Notes under the pieces: generated by a model
What the model saw: the letters and a program-made list of their open reading frames with translations, nothing else
Databases searched by the model: none
What the model was told of the DNA's origin: nothing
Part shown: piece after piece, positions 8,501-16,600 of the stretch
Layout of the letters: every line of letters begins with the position of its first letter
Position numbering within the stretch: the stretch's first letter is position 1
Assembly: GCA_964640725.1 (NCBI GenBank)
Contig: CAZXIJ010000001.1
Location: 1 to 64,000 of the forward strand
Length of the DNA: 64,000 bases
From: CALHVX01 sp964640725
Lineage (GTDB): Bacteria > Pseudomonadota > Gammaproteobacteria > Pseudomonadales > Azotimanducaceae
Reading direction: 5' to 3'
Translations under genes and position numbers: made by a program

Positions 8501-10407
8501 GGGCTGGCGTCTGGACCGCCTCCGCGACCGACGTCAGCGTCTTCGCTGGCGAAACCGTCCGGGTCCTGCTGGAAGCTGCAGATGGTGGCCCGGAAACACG
8601 GGTCGAAGCCGGCCTTGACGATCTGTCGCTCACTGTCGTGACCCAGGACGCCGACGGCGACGGCGTGATCAACGCCCTGGACCTGGACAGCGACAACGAC
8701 ACGATCCCTGATCTGGTCGAGGCCGGGCTCACGGAGACCGACGGCAACTTTATCGTCGACGACCTCCTGAACGGACAGGGGCTGGTCAGCAACGCCCCGG
8801 ATACGGACAGCGACGGGATCCCCGATTTCCTGGACCTGGAAAGCAGCAACCCGGCCAACGACGGCACCGCTTTCGACATAGACAGCAACGGCAGCGGCGC
8901 TCTGGACAGCAACAACGACGGTTTCCTTTCCAGCGCGGATACCAACGGCGGTGTCGACGCGGACAGCGACGGCATCGACGACCTGATCGATAGCGACCCC
9001 TTCAATCCCGGATCGACCAGCGGGTCCGAGCAGGTTTTCTGCGGCGAGCCGGTTTTTGATCGAGCCAGCGATGTAGCGCTCTATCTCTGGCGCGACTGCA
9101 GCAACGGCGACTGGTTTGTCAGAGTCAGCGGCGGTGACGCGAGCGGCGCGCTGGTATACACGGGCAACATCGAAGCCTTTGGCGGCCTGACCTCCCTGGC
9201 GGGCTTCAGCCAGGAAGGCAGCGACGTGCTCGACGCCTCCGACACCGGCCTGGTCTACGCCCAGACCGTGTACAGCACCGGCATTGACGGCTTTGACTTC
9301 ACGGTCGGCGCGAACGCCTGCTTCACACCGACCAGCGCGGGCCTGCCCGTGCTGCTCGGCGAGGGCCAGAGCCCGCTGGCCGGCACCAACATCGACCTCA
9401 GCACGGGGCTGTCCTGCGCTGACAGCGATGCCGATACGCTCATCGACGTCGTCGAGCTCAACCTGGGCACCGATCCTGCGGATCCCGACACGGATAACGG
9501 CGGTGTCAACGACGGCGACGAGGTCGCGGCAGGCACCAACCCCCTGGACCCGGCGGACGATTCAGCCAACACGGACCTGTGCGGGCCACCGACTTTTGAC
9601 GCCGCCTCGGAACCAGGCCTTTATCTGTGGCAGGACTGCGGCTCGACCACGACCGACTGGTCCGTAAGAGCCGTCGGCGGCGGCCTGTCCTGGCAGGAAT
9701 ACGCGGGCCAGCTTGGCGCCAGCGCAGCCCTGACAACGACCGACGTTGCCCTGGAGCCCCACGACGCCGTGACGGCAGAAGCCGGCGGCACGATCGTCAA
9801 CTTCAGCCTGCGCATCGGCGGCAACGGCGTGGAAGGCTTCGATACGACCCTCCCCGCAGGGGCGACAAGCTGCGTCGAGGTCACGGCGCTGCCATCGGGA
9901 GCTGGTGTCTTTGTCGGCGCGGGCAGGCTGGCTCAAACAGGCAACTTCTCCCTGGAGGACCTGTCCGCCTGCAGCATCGCCCCGCCCGCGGTTGATCCCT
10001 GGTGCGGCGAGCCCGCCATAGACCCGGCGGCCGAGCCAGGGCTGTACGTCTGGCAGGACTGCACCCTGTCCGGAAGCCGGCGGTGGCAGGTACAGGCTGT
10101 GGGCGGAGGCCTTGGCTTTGACGAATACGCCGGCACGATCACCGGCTCGGAAACCTTGTCAGCGACCGGCATCGGGTTGAAACTGCCGCCCGACGTACTC
10201 GACTCGGCCCCCGGCGACGCCACGATCGACTATCGCTTTTTCGTCGGCGGTCGCGGTGTGGACGCGTTGGTGACCGAGATACCGGCAAGCGCGACGGCCT
10301 GCCTCGACCCGCAGGTTCTGCCTGCTGGTGTTCAGGTCTTCGTCGGCGAAGCCAGGCAGCCGATCAGCGGGCCGTTCAACCTGCAGGACACGGGTGCTTG
10401 CCCCTGA
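5593..10407 (+). CDS. Giant secreted FG-GAP/ASPIC-UnbV protein with TSP3 repeats and four novel C-terminal modules (paralogue 2)
   Basis: This 1604-residue protein has the same architecture as its upstream neighbour: signal peptide ending near LALA-S (about residue 19), FG-GAP/VCBS calcium loops, an ASPIC/UnbV domain near 510-592, module copy 1, TSP3 repeats, a jelly-roll-like DNFETDLGW segment, a second TSP3 set, then module copies 2-4 ending at GACP. The signal peptides differ, while the first mature residues are identical to paralogue 1 through the converted 356-bp segment. The hydrolase gene follows after 91 bases and the Wzy-like gene after that, so this copy probably shares a transcript with polysaccharide functions. 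Role inferred: a secreted calcium-stabilised matrix or adhesion protein. The start at ATG 5593 is set by the signal peptide. Confidence 0.85.
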   Translation: MRPALFFVSLLTASLALASPVTFEDVTETAGMTGGTESWGIAWGDFNGDRWPDLIVQGHRDFPRIYRNTGTGVFEDVADEYDPEDLWIGFTIDDKHGATVADVDNDGDDDIYFAVSATGPAQLLISEAESGGTLNEQAGPAGLSNDGAARMGVWFDFNNDGLLDVLRHSSGGDSFFTRDSTGLTFSSQFSPCGNRESYGQLADFNADGDLDYLCGSLSAYPDGIFDFSTGSFERIDSVFPTISRVNDTVTGDFNNDGLTDVIVVRGGRRPSGATKTNDTDIDAWFRSTAGTGFTFAAEGPVTFIIDGQGIGIFDLPVVLELDTNGETEGVGYGVRVNRSGGEWRVRHINTSQSYIRVRATNTVSEPVMFGTTTQDDSAETEHLVNDGTQLNRVFSSGLFVPVDCISGVAADFDNDMDQDLYLACRKGPDNLANRYYDNDGAGNFTLVTNHGGEGPVGTGLEYGVADSVISADYDLDGFMDLAVANGLLFYPVSRGGPDTLIRNQGNSNNWIEIDLKGTTSNIKGIGAKVFATTGGVTQLREQHGGYHRWSQDSQRIHFGLAQNQTVDIEIRWPSGQIDTHTAVSANALYEATEGGAIASVTPGAPVFQQIEPGDECGQPPYSQAYGTAMLVWRDCGTSNWNIRMRGGIDYVNDFIVQESRGKLIGNSDFGSTAGIGLTTEDQVEGTGNRVDFAVSVAETVGNNKGIAFNTATQTRTCLLMDVQDIDRVILGDSRKRLPLPFDLLTLGPCDTDGDGLTNDLDPDDDNDGVSDDTDAFPLDPAESADSDGDGIGDNADLFPNDPGENSDADADGIGDNSDVDADNDGLQDDAEAAAGSGIVQILDNFETDLGWSFNPNGTDSANDGLWEIDAPEITVSGALVMQRGDTTSGTQAIVTHAAAGASDASFDVDGGLTSALSPEFQLPASVQTLAFNYYFAHLDNATAGDLFRVTLIGETAQLTLLEEFGQNSNRAGVWTASATDVSVFAGETVRVLLEAADGGPETRVEAGLDDLSLTVVTQDADGDGVINALDLDSDNDTIPDLVEAGLTETDGNFIVDDLLNGQGLVSNAPDTDSDGIPDFLDLESSNPANDGTAFDIDSNGSGALDSNNDGFLSSADTNGGVDADSDGIDDLIDSDPFNPGSTSGSEQVFCGEPVFDRASDVALYLWRDCSNGDWFVRVSGGDASGALVYTGNIEAFGGLTSLAGFSQEGSDVLDASDTGLVYAQTVYSTGIDGFDFTVGANACFTPTSAGLPVLLGEGQSPLAGTNIDLSTGLSCADSDADTLIDVVELNLGTDPADPDTDNGGVNDGDEVAAGTNPLDPADDSANTDLCGPPTFDAASEPGLYLWQDCGSTTTDWSVRAVGGGLSWQEYAGQLGASAALTTTDVALEPHDAVTAEAGGTIVNFSLRIGGNGVEGFDTTLPAGATSCVEVTALPSGAGVFVGAGRLAQTGNFSLEDLSACSIAPPAVDPWCGEPAIDPAAEPGLYVWQDCTLSGSRRWQVQAVGGGLGFDEYAGTITGSETLSATGIGLKLPPDVLDSAPGDATIDYRFFVGGRGVDALVTEIPASATACLDPQVLPAGVQVFVGEARQPISGPFNLQDTGACP
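5665..6020 (+). repeat. 356-bp segment identical to 483-838
   Basis: Partner of 483-838. It covers the first FG-GAP loops of the mature protein, from the codon before VTETAGM to the AGL just before the first difference (TNDG versus SNDG). Confidence 0.85.
7438..10401 (+). repeat. Four copies of the four-cysteine module in paralogue 2
   Basis: Copies lie at 7438-7839, 9040-9417, 9580-9972 and 10003-10401. All four keep the four cysteines and the tryptophan after the second cysteine. Copy 4 has W-Q-V-Q instead of W-x-x-R, the only one of 14 copies in the window lacking that arginine. Confidence 0.75.
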
Positions 10408-10498
10408 TGCCACGGAGTTGCCCGGGAACCCGACCTCGCGCTGGCGAGCCCGGGCAGCGCCAGAGGCCGCAAGGCCCACAGACCAGGAGAGGTTTTTC

Positions 10499-12076
10499 GT
10501 GAAGACATCGCTAGCCTGGATAGCCCCGTTGCTGCTCGTCAGCCTTGCCTGGAGCCCGGCAAGCCTCGGCAAAACCGGCGCCTCAGCGGACCCGGCACCG
10601 CCGGGCCAGGCCGCGCTGGTCACCGTGCGCAGCAACCTGGTTCTGCGAGACGAGCTGCCTGCTGCCCTGTTCGGATTCAACATCCACTACCAGGTTTTCG
10701 AGCAGGACTTCTGGCGACCGGGCAAAGGCGTCGACCGCCGCATCGTGCCCTCCCTGCAGGCGTTCCCCGGCGCGATCTATCGGTATCCGGGGGGGCTGGT
10801 TGCAAACACTTTCTCCTGGGAGGACAGCGTCGGCGCCGCGCGCGCCAGGCAGCGTACCGTCAAGTGGGCGAAGGCGGCACCGGCTCGCTTCGGCGTGAAC
10901 GAGTATCTGGATTTCGTGGAGCAAGTCGGAGGCCAGCACTGGTATGTGCTGAACCTGAACGGCTGGGACAAGGAAAAGCTCGACAAGGAGCGCCCCATCA
11001 ACGAGGTTGCCGCCTCCAACGCACGGCTGGCCGCACTGATCAAAAAACGTGTTCCGGCAGGCCCGCGGTACTACGAGCTCGGCAACGAACTCGACCGCGC
11101 GACCTATCAATGGTCTCACGACAAGTACATTCGCCGGTCCCGGGCGAACATCGATGCCATCAAGGCCGTCGACCCGGAGGCGCGCTTCGTTGCCTTCGTG
11201 CGCGATTTCGATTGGCGCTACCGGGACCAGGCACGCAAGGGGCAGATCAGCCAGTCCAGGGACCTGATCACCGACGTGCTGACCGAGCTGCCTGAGGTCA
11301 ACGACATCTCGCTGCACAGCTACTACGACGATCCGGGCTTGACCCACCGGCGGAGCAAGCAGATCCCCCACCGCCTGAAGATGTTCAAAAACGCGGTCAA
11401 CATCGCCAAACGCCTGCGCGGGTCCAGCCACAAGGTTCGTCTCTGGGTGACCGAGCACGCGCGCGGGGTCAACCTCACGCAGCCCAAACCCAGGTCCAGG
11501 GCGGCCCTGACGAGCAACCTGCAAGCCGCGGTGAGCACCGCCGACTACCTGGCCCAGCTCATTCGCTTCCCGGAGGCCCAGGGCGCAGCCCTGCACGGCC
11601 TGAACGCAGGCCCCTGGCAGGTATTCGACGCCTCCATCGACTACAACGATCTGCGCCCGCGCGCGACGGTCCGTGCCATGAAAGTGTTGCGCCAGATGGA
11701 CCTTCCCAGGGTTCTCAACACGACCAGCACCTCGCCAAATCTGAGCGGCTACACGGGCGGCTACGATGTCACGGCCACCTGCTTTTCGGACGGCGGGGCG
11801 CAGCTCGGCCTGTGGGTGGTCAACCGCGCAGCGCAGCCGCACGACGTCGCGCTGAAGATCCAGGGCCCGCTGAAACTCACCCCCGGCGATCGCTATACTG
11901 TGACTCACCACCAGATCAGCGGCGCCGAAGGAGACCGCCCGGACCAGCGCGTCGCTAAAATCACGGCCCCAACGGAGCCGGCCCGCTACGAAGCCAAGGT
12001 CGACGCCACCGGGCAGCTGACGCTGCAGGTGGGTGCACTCTCTGTCTCCACAATCCGGCTGAGCCCCCTGCCGTAG
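10499..12076 (+). CDS. Secreted clan GH-A glycoside hydrolase (GH51/GH39/GH79-like)
   Basis: This 525-residue protein starts at GTG with AGGAGAGG six bases upstream, and the signal peptide follows directly (hydrophobic LAWIAPLLLVSLAWSP). The middle is a TIM-barrel: YELGNELDR places the acid/base Glu at about 197 after Asn, as in clan GH-A, and WVTEHARG places a candidate nucleophile at about 319. The C-terminal part (about 400-525) looks like a beta-sandwich of the kind seen in arabinofuranosidases and glucuronidases. It probably cleaves a glycosidic bond in an extracellular polysaccharide. The substrate cannot be read from sequence, but its position before a Wzy-like gene resembles EPS-operon hydrolases such as PslG (GH39), suggesting trimming of the strain's own polymer. 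Confidence 0.7.
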   Translation: MKTSLAWIAPLLLVSLAWSPASLGKTGASADPAPPGQAALVTVRSNLVLRDELPAALFGFNIHYQVFEQDFWRPGKGVDRRIVPSLQAFPGAIYRYPGGLVANTFSWEDSVGAARARQRTVKWAKAAPARFGVNEYLDFVEQVGGQHWYVLNLNGWDKEKLDKERPINEVAASNARLAALIKKRVPAGPRYYELGNELDRATYQWSHDKYIRRSRANIDAIKAVDPEARFVAFVRDFDWRYRDQARKGQISQSRDLITDVLTELPEVNDISLHSYYDDPGLTHRRSKQIPHRLKMFKNAVNIAKRLRGSSHKVRLWVTEHARGVNLTQPKPRSRAALTSNLQAAVSTADYLAQLIRFPEAQGAALHGLNAGPWQVFDASIDYNDLRPRATVRAMKVLRQMDLPRVLNTTSTSPNLSGYTGGYDVTATCFSDGGAQLGLWVVNRAAQPHDVALKIQGPLKLTPGDRYTVTHHQISGAEGDRPDQRVAKITAPTEPARYEAKVDATGQLTLQVGALSVSTIRLSPLP

Positions 12077-12103
12077 CGACCGTTCATCCTGGCAGCCAGA
12101 ACC

Positions 12104-13618
12104 ATGCACAAAGCCCCTTCCGAACAAATGCCCTCCTGGGCCGCCTACAGCTTTGCAATCGCTCTGCTCGTAGCCTGCGCCATCGGGGCCGGCTACGGTA
12201 TTGCCCAGCAGGATGGCCGCATCGTCACCTTCGCCGCCTTACTGGCAGGGGCGCCGCTGCTGCTGATGAACTACAGCATGGCCCTGGCAGGGGCGCTGTT
12301 TTCCTCGCTGGTCGTCGCTGGCGTGGTCCAGCTCTACGCGCCAGGGCTTCAGACCATTCGCTGGATGATCGCGCTGTTCATCACGACCATAGGGCTGTAC
12401 GCCGTCGTCACCAGACTGCTCAGCGTCCAGCAGCGTCCCGGGCTGCGCGACGATACCGGCAACATCGCTTTGCCAGTCATTATCTTTCTGGTGTACGCGA
12501 TCCTGAATACAGCTTTCCAGAGCGATAACACCGCCATCTTCGTCTTTGGCACCAAGGGGTATTTCCAGGTCTGGGGACTGTTTTTCGCCTTTTCCCTGGC
12601 AGCGGCACCGCAGGCTACCGTTGAGCAGTTCCCCAGATTGTTACTGCTGCTGGCGCTGACCCAGCTCCCCTTCGCCATGCATCAACTGCTGTTCCTGGTT
12701 CCCCTGCGGGTGAACTACGGAGACGGGGTCGTTGCCGAAGACGTGGTCGCTGGAACCTTCGGCGCCTCGCTCTTTGGTGGCGGCGCCGGTGCGGTCATGT
12801 CAATCCTGCTGATTATGACCTGGGCCTATGTACTGGCCCTGTTTCGGAACCGGCAACTCTCCATCGCGGCAGTCAGCGTCCTGTCGGTGTTGCTGCTGAC
12901 CCCGATCCTTGTCAACGCTTCGCGGATCGCGATCGTCTACATCCTGGTGGCCTACGTCGGCATCTTCCTGCGAGATATGCTGGCCAGACCCAAACTGATC
13001 TTCGCCAGTACGGCCATGGTGAGCGTCGTGCTCGCCGCTGTTTTGTGGGGCAACATTTCGCTGGTCTCGAAGAGCACTGAGTACGACGGTCTGGCAGGGA
13101 TGGTGAGCTTCATCATCGAAAGCAACGTGGACGAGGACTTCGGCTACGGCGCTTTCGAGCTGAACCGCGTGACCTCGGTAACGTTCTGGCAGCAGGAAAA
13201 CCTGCCCAACCAGCTGAGTTTCTGGATCGGACACGGCATGGGCGCATCCCGGGAGCCCGGGGGCGCCGCCCTGGCGGTCAAGACCCTGGCTTCATCGTCG
13301 AACTACGCTGGCCTGGGCATTGGACTTACCGCTGTGCCCGCTGTGCTGTGGGAGCTTGGCGTAATCGGTCTGGGCCTGCTGCTGTGGCTGCTGCTGCGGA
13401 GCTACGGCACCGCGCGCAAGCTTGCGCACCGCACGGCAGATGCCCGGGAGTCCGCAGGCTTCGAAGCCATGAAAGTTGGCATCGCCCTCTTCGCGATCAG
13501 CCTCTTTCACAAGAACTTCTTCGTCTCCCACTTGCCCTATCAGGCACTGCTCATGGGCGTCCTGGGGTACATCGCCTACTACAGCAGCCGGCTGAGACGC
13601 GCCCCGGAACGCCGCTGA
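12104..13618 (+). CDS. O-antigen ligase/polymerase-like membrane protein (Wzy-type)
   Basis: This 504-residue protein is mostly hydrophobic, with roughly ten to twelve membrane segments and a larger loop between about residues 320 and 410 (YDGLAGMVSF to WIGHGMGASREPGG), the layout of the Wzy/WaaL/ExoQ group. It would polymerise or ligate lipid-linked repeat units at the periplasmic face of the inner membrane. It follows the hydrolase gene after 27 bases and is the only polymerase-like gene seen here, so it is the likely Wzy of the exopolysaccharide locus. These proteins have little sequence conservation, so the assignment rests on topology and context. Confidence 0.65.
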   Translation: MHKAPSEQMPSWAAYSFAIALLVACAIGAGYGIAQQDGRIVTFAALLAGAPLLLMNYSMALAGALFSSLVVAGVVQLYAPGLQTIRWMIALFITTIGLYAVVTRLLSVQQRPGLRDDTGNIALPVIIFLVYAILNTAFQSDNTAIFVFGTKGYFQVWGLFFAFSLAAAPQATVEQFPRLLLLLALTQLPFAMHQLLFLVPLRVNYGDGVVAEDVVAGTFGASLFGGGAGAVMSILLIMTWAYVLALFRNRQLSIAAVSVLSVLLLTPILVNASRIAIVYILVAYVGIFLRDMLARPKLIFASTAMVSVVLAAVLWGNISLVSKSTEYDGLAGMVSFIIESNVDEDFGYGAFELNRVTSVTFWQQENLPNQLSFWIGHGMGASREPGGAALAVKTLASSSNYAGLGIGLTAVPAVLWELGVIGLGLLLWLLLRSYGTARKLAHRTADARESAGFEAMKVGIALFAISLFHKNFFVSHLPYQALLMGVLGYIAYYSSRLRRAPERR

Positions 13619-13623
13619 ACCGC

Positions 13624-13647
13624 AGGGCGCTCTCCTGCGAGCGCCCT
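13624..13647. terminator. Bidirectional stem-loop between convergent genes
   Basis: AGGGCGCTC and GAGCGCCCT pair perfectly around TCCTGC, five bases after the Wzy-like stop and 20 bases from the stop of the convergent giant gene. It could serve either strand. It has no T-run. Confidence 0.55.
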
Positions 13648-13666
13648 CGAGGAACCTCGGCCTGGA

Positions 13667-16600
13667 TCAGGGGCAAGCGCCCAGAGTACCCAGGTCGAAG
13701 GGACCGGTCACTGGCGTCTTGTCGGCCCCGATCAGGATATCCCGTCCGGCAGGTGCCTGGATGGTGACGCAAATGTCGCGCCCGGTCGGATGCTCAAAGT
13801 CCGCACCGTCGATCCCGTTACCGCCCATACCGAAGTCGTAAAAGATCTCGGTGTCGGGGACATTGGTCAGGACATCGGCCCCGGCAAGACCGACCGGCGT
13901 CACGCTTGAGAACGCAGTCGTCGCAATCAGCGTGCCTTCATGCCGGATGAACGGGGCGCCGCCCTCTGTGATCCGGAGCTGCCAGTTGTTCGTACCGCAC
14001 ACCTTGCTCAGGTAGATTCCCGGCTCCGTCGCCGGATCGAACACTGCCGGGCCACAGGGCGACGGCTCGTCATCGACAATCGAGGCATCGCCGGTAGCGT
14101 CAGTAATGACGCCCCCCGTCACGTTGCTCAAGGTCAGAGCAAAGGCTTCCGGACCTTCCGCAAACGCATCGTCGCTCAGGGTCACCTCAATCTGGGCCGT
14201 CGATTCACCGGTGGCGAAGCTGAGTGTGTCGGTCCGGGCGACGTAGTCTTCCCCGGCCACCGCGCTGCCGTCCACCGTCGCAAAGTCCACGGTAATCGGT
14301 GCCGGCGCGGCCTGGCTGAGGTTCACGGTAAACACGGCCAGACCTCCGGCGTCGTCCTCGTCAATCGTGACGTCGTTGATCGTGAGCATGGTCACGCCCT
14401 CGTCATCGAGGATGGTACCAACCCCCGTATCGTCCAAGAGCACACCGTTGCCGACGTTGCTGAGCTGCACCAGGAAGGTCTCATCGACCTCGCCCAGGGC
14501 ATCGTCCACCAGCTGGACATCGATCGTCTTGCTGGTTTCCGACGGCAGGAAGGTCAGGCTGCCACTGGCCGCGAGATAATCGACACCGCTTTCAGCGCTG
14601 ATCGGCGCGTCCTCGGCGGTGGCGAAGTCGACGGTGACTGTGCTGCCAGATACCTGCGAGAGGGACACCGTGAAGGTCATGATCCCGCCGATATCGTTTT
14701 CGACCAGCTGCACATCGTCGATCGACACATCCGGCGTCGTGCTGAGACAGGGGCCGAGCGTGCTCAGGTCGAAGGGCCCGTTCACCACCGTCGGGTTCGC
14801 GATATCGCCGACCTGTACCGTGGCGGACAGGGCCGTCGCGTCGACGCAGACGCCAGCCTCGTCCGAGACCGTGAAGTCCACGCCATCGGTACCGCCGCCG
14901 CCAACACCCAGGGAGTAGGTCAGGGCATCGCCCGCAGGGTTGACGTCGAGCACGTCTCCGGCGCCTTCAAAGCTGAAGGGGGCCGTGGACAGGAACGCCG
15001 TCGGCGCCGTGATCGAGCCTTCGTAGCGGGCAAAGCTGCCGCCGCCCTGCGCAACGCGCAGAGACCACTGACCGCTAACGCAGTTCTTGTAGAGGTAGGT
15101 ACCCGTGCGCTCGGACCCGAAGAACGTTGCGGTGTTGCACGGCGAGGCCTCATCGTCGGTGATGGTGCCGGTGCCGACAGCGTTCGGCCCAAGGTCAGCG
15201 CCGCCAGGATTGGACAGCACGACGCTAAAGGTTTCGTCCCCTTCTGCCAGCGCGTCATCGACGATGGTGACATCGATGGTCTGGGTCGTGGTGCCCGCGA
15301 GGAAGGTCAGCGTATTGGTGTCGCCCAGGTAATCCGACCCTTCCGTGGCTGTGCCGCTCGCCGTGGCGTAGTCCACCGTCACCGGCGAACTCGCCGGTGC
15401 TGACAGCGACACGGTAAAGCTGGCCAGGCCATTGGCACTGACCTCGCCGACCGTGACCGAATCGATATTGAGCTCTGCGGTCACGTTTGTGCAGGGTCCG
15501 AGCGTTCCCAGATCAAAGGGCCCAGAGACCGGCGTCTGGTCCGCGCCCACCAGCACCTGCCGGCCCGCCGGCACATCGATGGTGACGCACAGATTGCGGC
15601 CGGTCGGGTGATCGAAGTCGATCCCGTCGATGCCGTTGCCGCCCATGCCAAGATCGTACACAAGCTCCGTTGCCGGACTGTTGGTGAAGGTGTCGCCGCC
15701 ACCAAAGCCCACGGGGGTGATGTTCGCGAACGGCAGGGTGGCGATCAGGCTGCCCTTGTGGTCCTGGAATGCGCCACCGCCTTCGGCAATGCGCAGGGAC
15801 CAGGTGTCCGTGCCGCAGTTCTTGGCCAGGAAGATGCCAGCATCAACACCCGAATCAAACACCGACGGTCCGCAGGGCGAGGGCTCGTCATCGACAATCG
15901 CCACAACCGCTTCCGGATCGCCAATCACGCCCCCCGCGACGTTGCTCAGCGCCAGGGACAGGCTCTCCGGGCCTTCAGCGAAGGCGTCGTTCAGAATCGA
16001 CACGGAGAAGGTTTCGCTCAGGCTGCCCGCAGTAAAGGTCACAGTGCCAGAGGCCGCCAGGTAGTCTTCCCCGGCAATGGCACTGCCGTCGACCGTCGCA
16101 ACATCGACGGTCACATCACCGCCCGCAGCCTGGCTGAGGCTGAGCGTCACTGACGCGGTGCCGGCAACATCGTCTTCATCGATCGTCACGTCAGTGATTG
16201 CGATCATGCTGACGCCCTCGTCGTCGAGGATCGTGCCCGTGCCGGTGCCCGTGACAATGACCCCGTTGCCGGCGTTGCTGAGCACGACCTCAAAGGTCTC
16301 GCTGACCTCTCCGATCGCATCGTCAATGATCGGCACATCGATGGTCTTGCCGGTTTCCGCCGGCGCAAAGGTCAGTGTTCCGGAGGTGGCCGTGTAGTCG
16401 ACGCCCGCTTGCGCACTCACCGGGGCGAGGTCCGCAGTAGTGTAGTCCACGGTCACCGGCATGCCCGCCTCTTCCGACAGCGATACGGTAAAGGTCATCA
16501 CGCCGCCGGCATCGTTCTCTGCCAGCTGTACGCTGTCGATGTTGATATCGGGCATTGCGTTCAGGCAAGGGCCCAGGGTGCCGAGATCGAAAGGTGCCTG

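Noticed and set aside
10583..12127. 514-codon - strand open frame opposite the glycoside hydrolase
   Set aside because: Antisense shadow; the + strand frame carries the catalytic motifs and a ribosome site.
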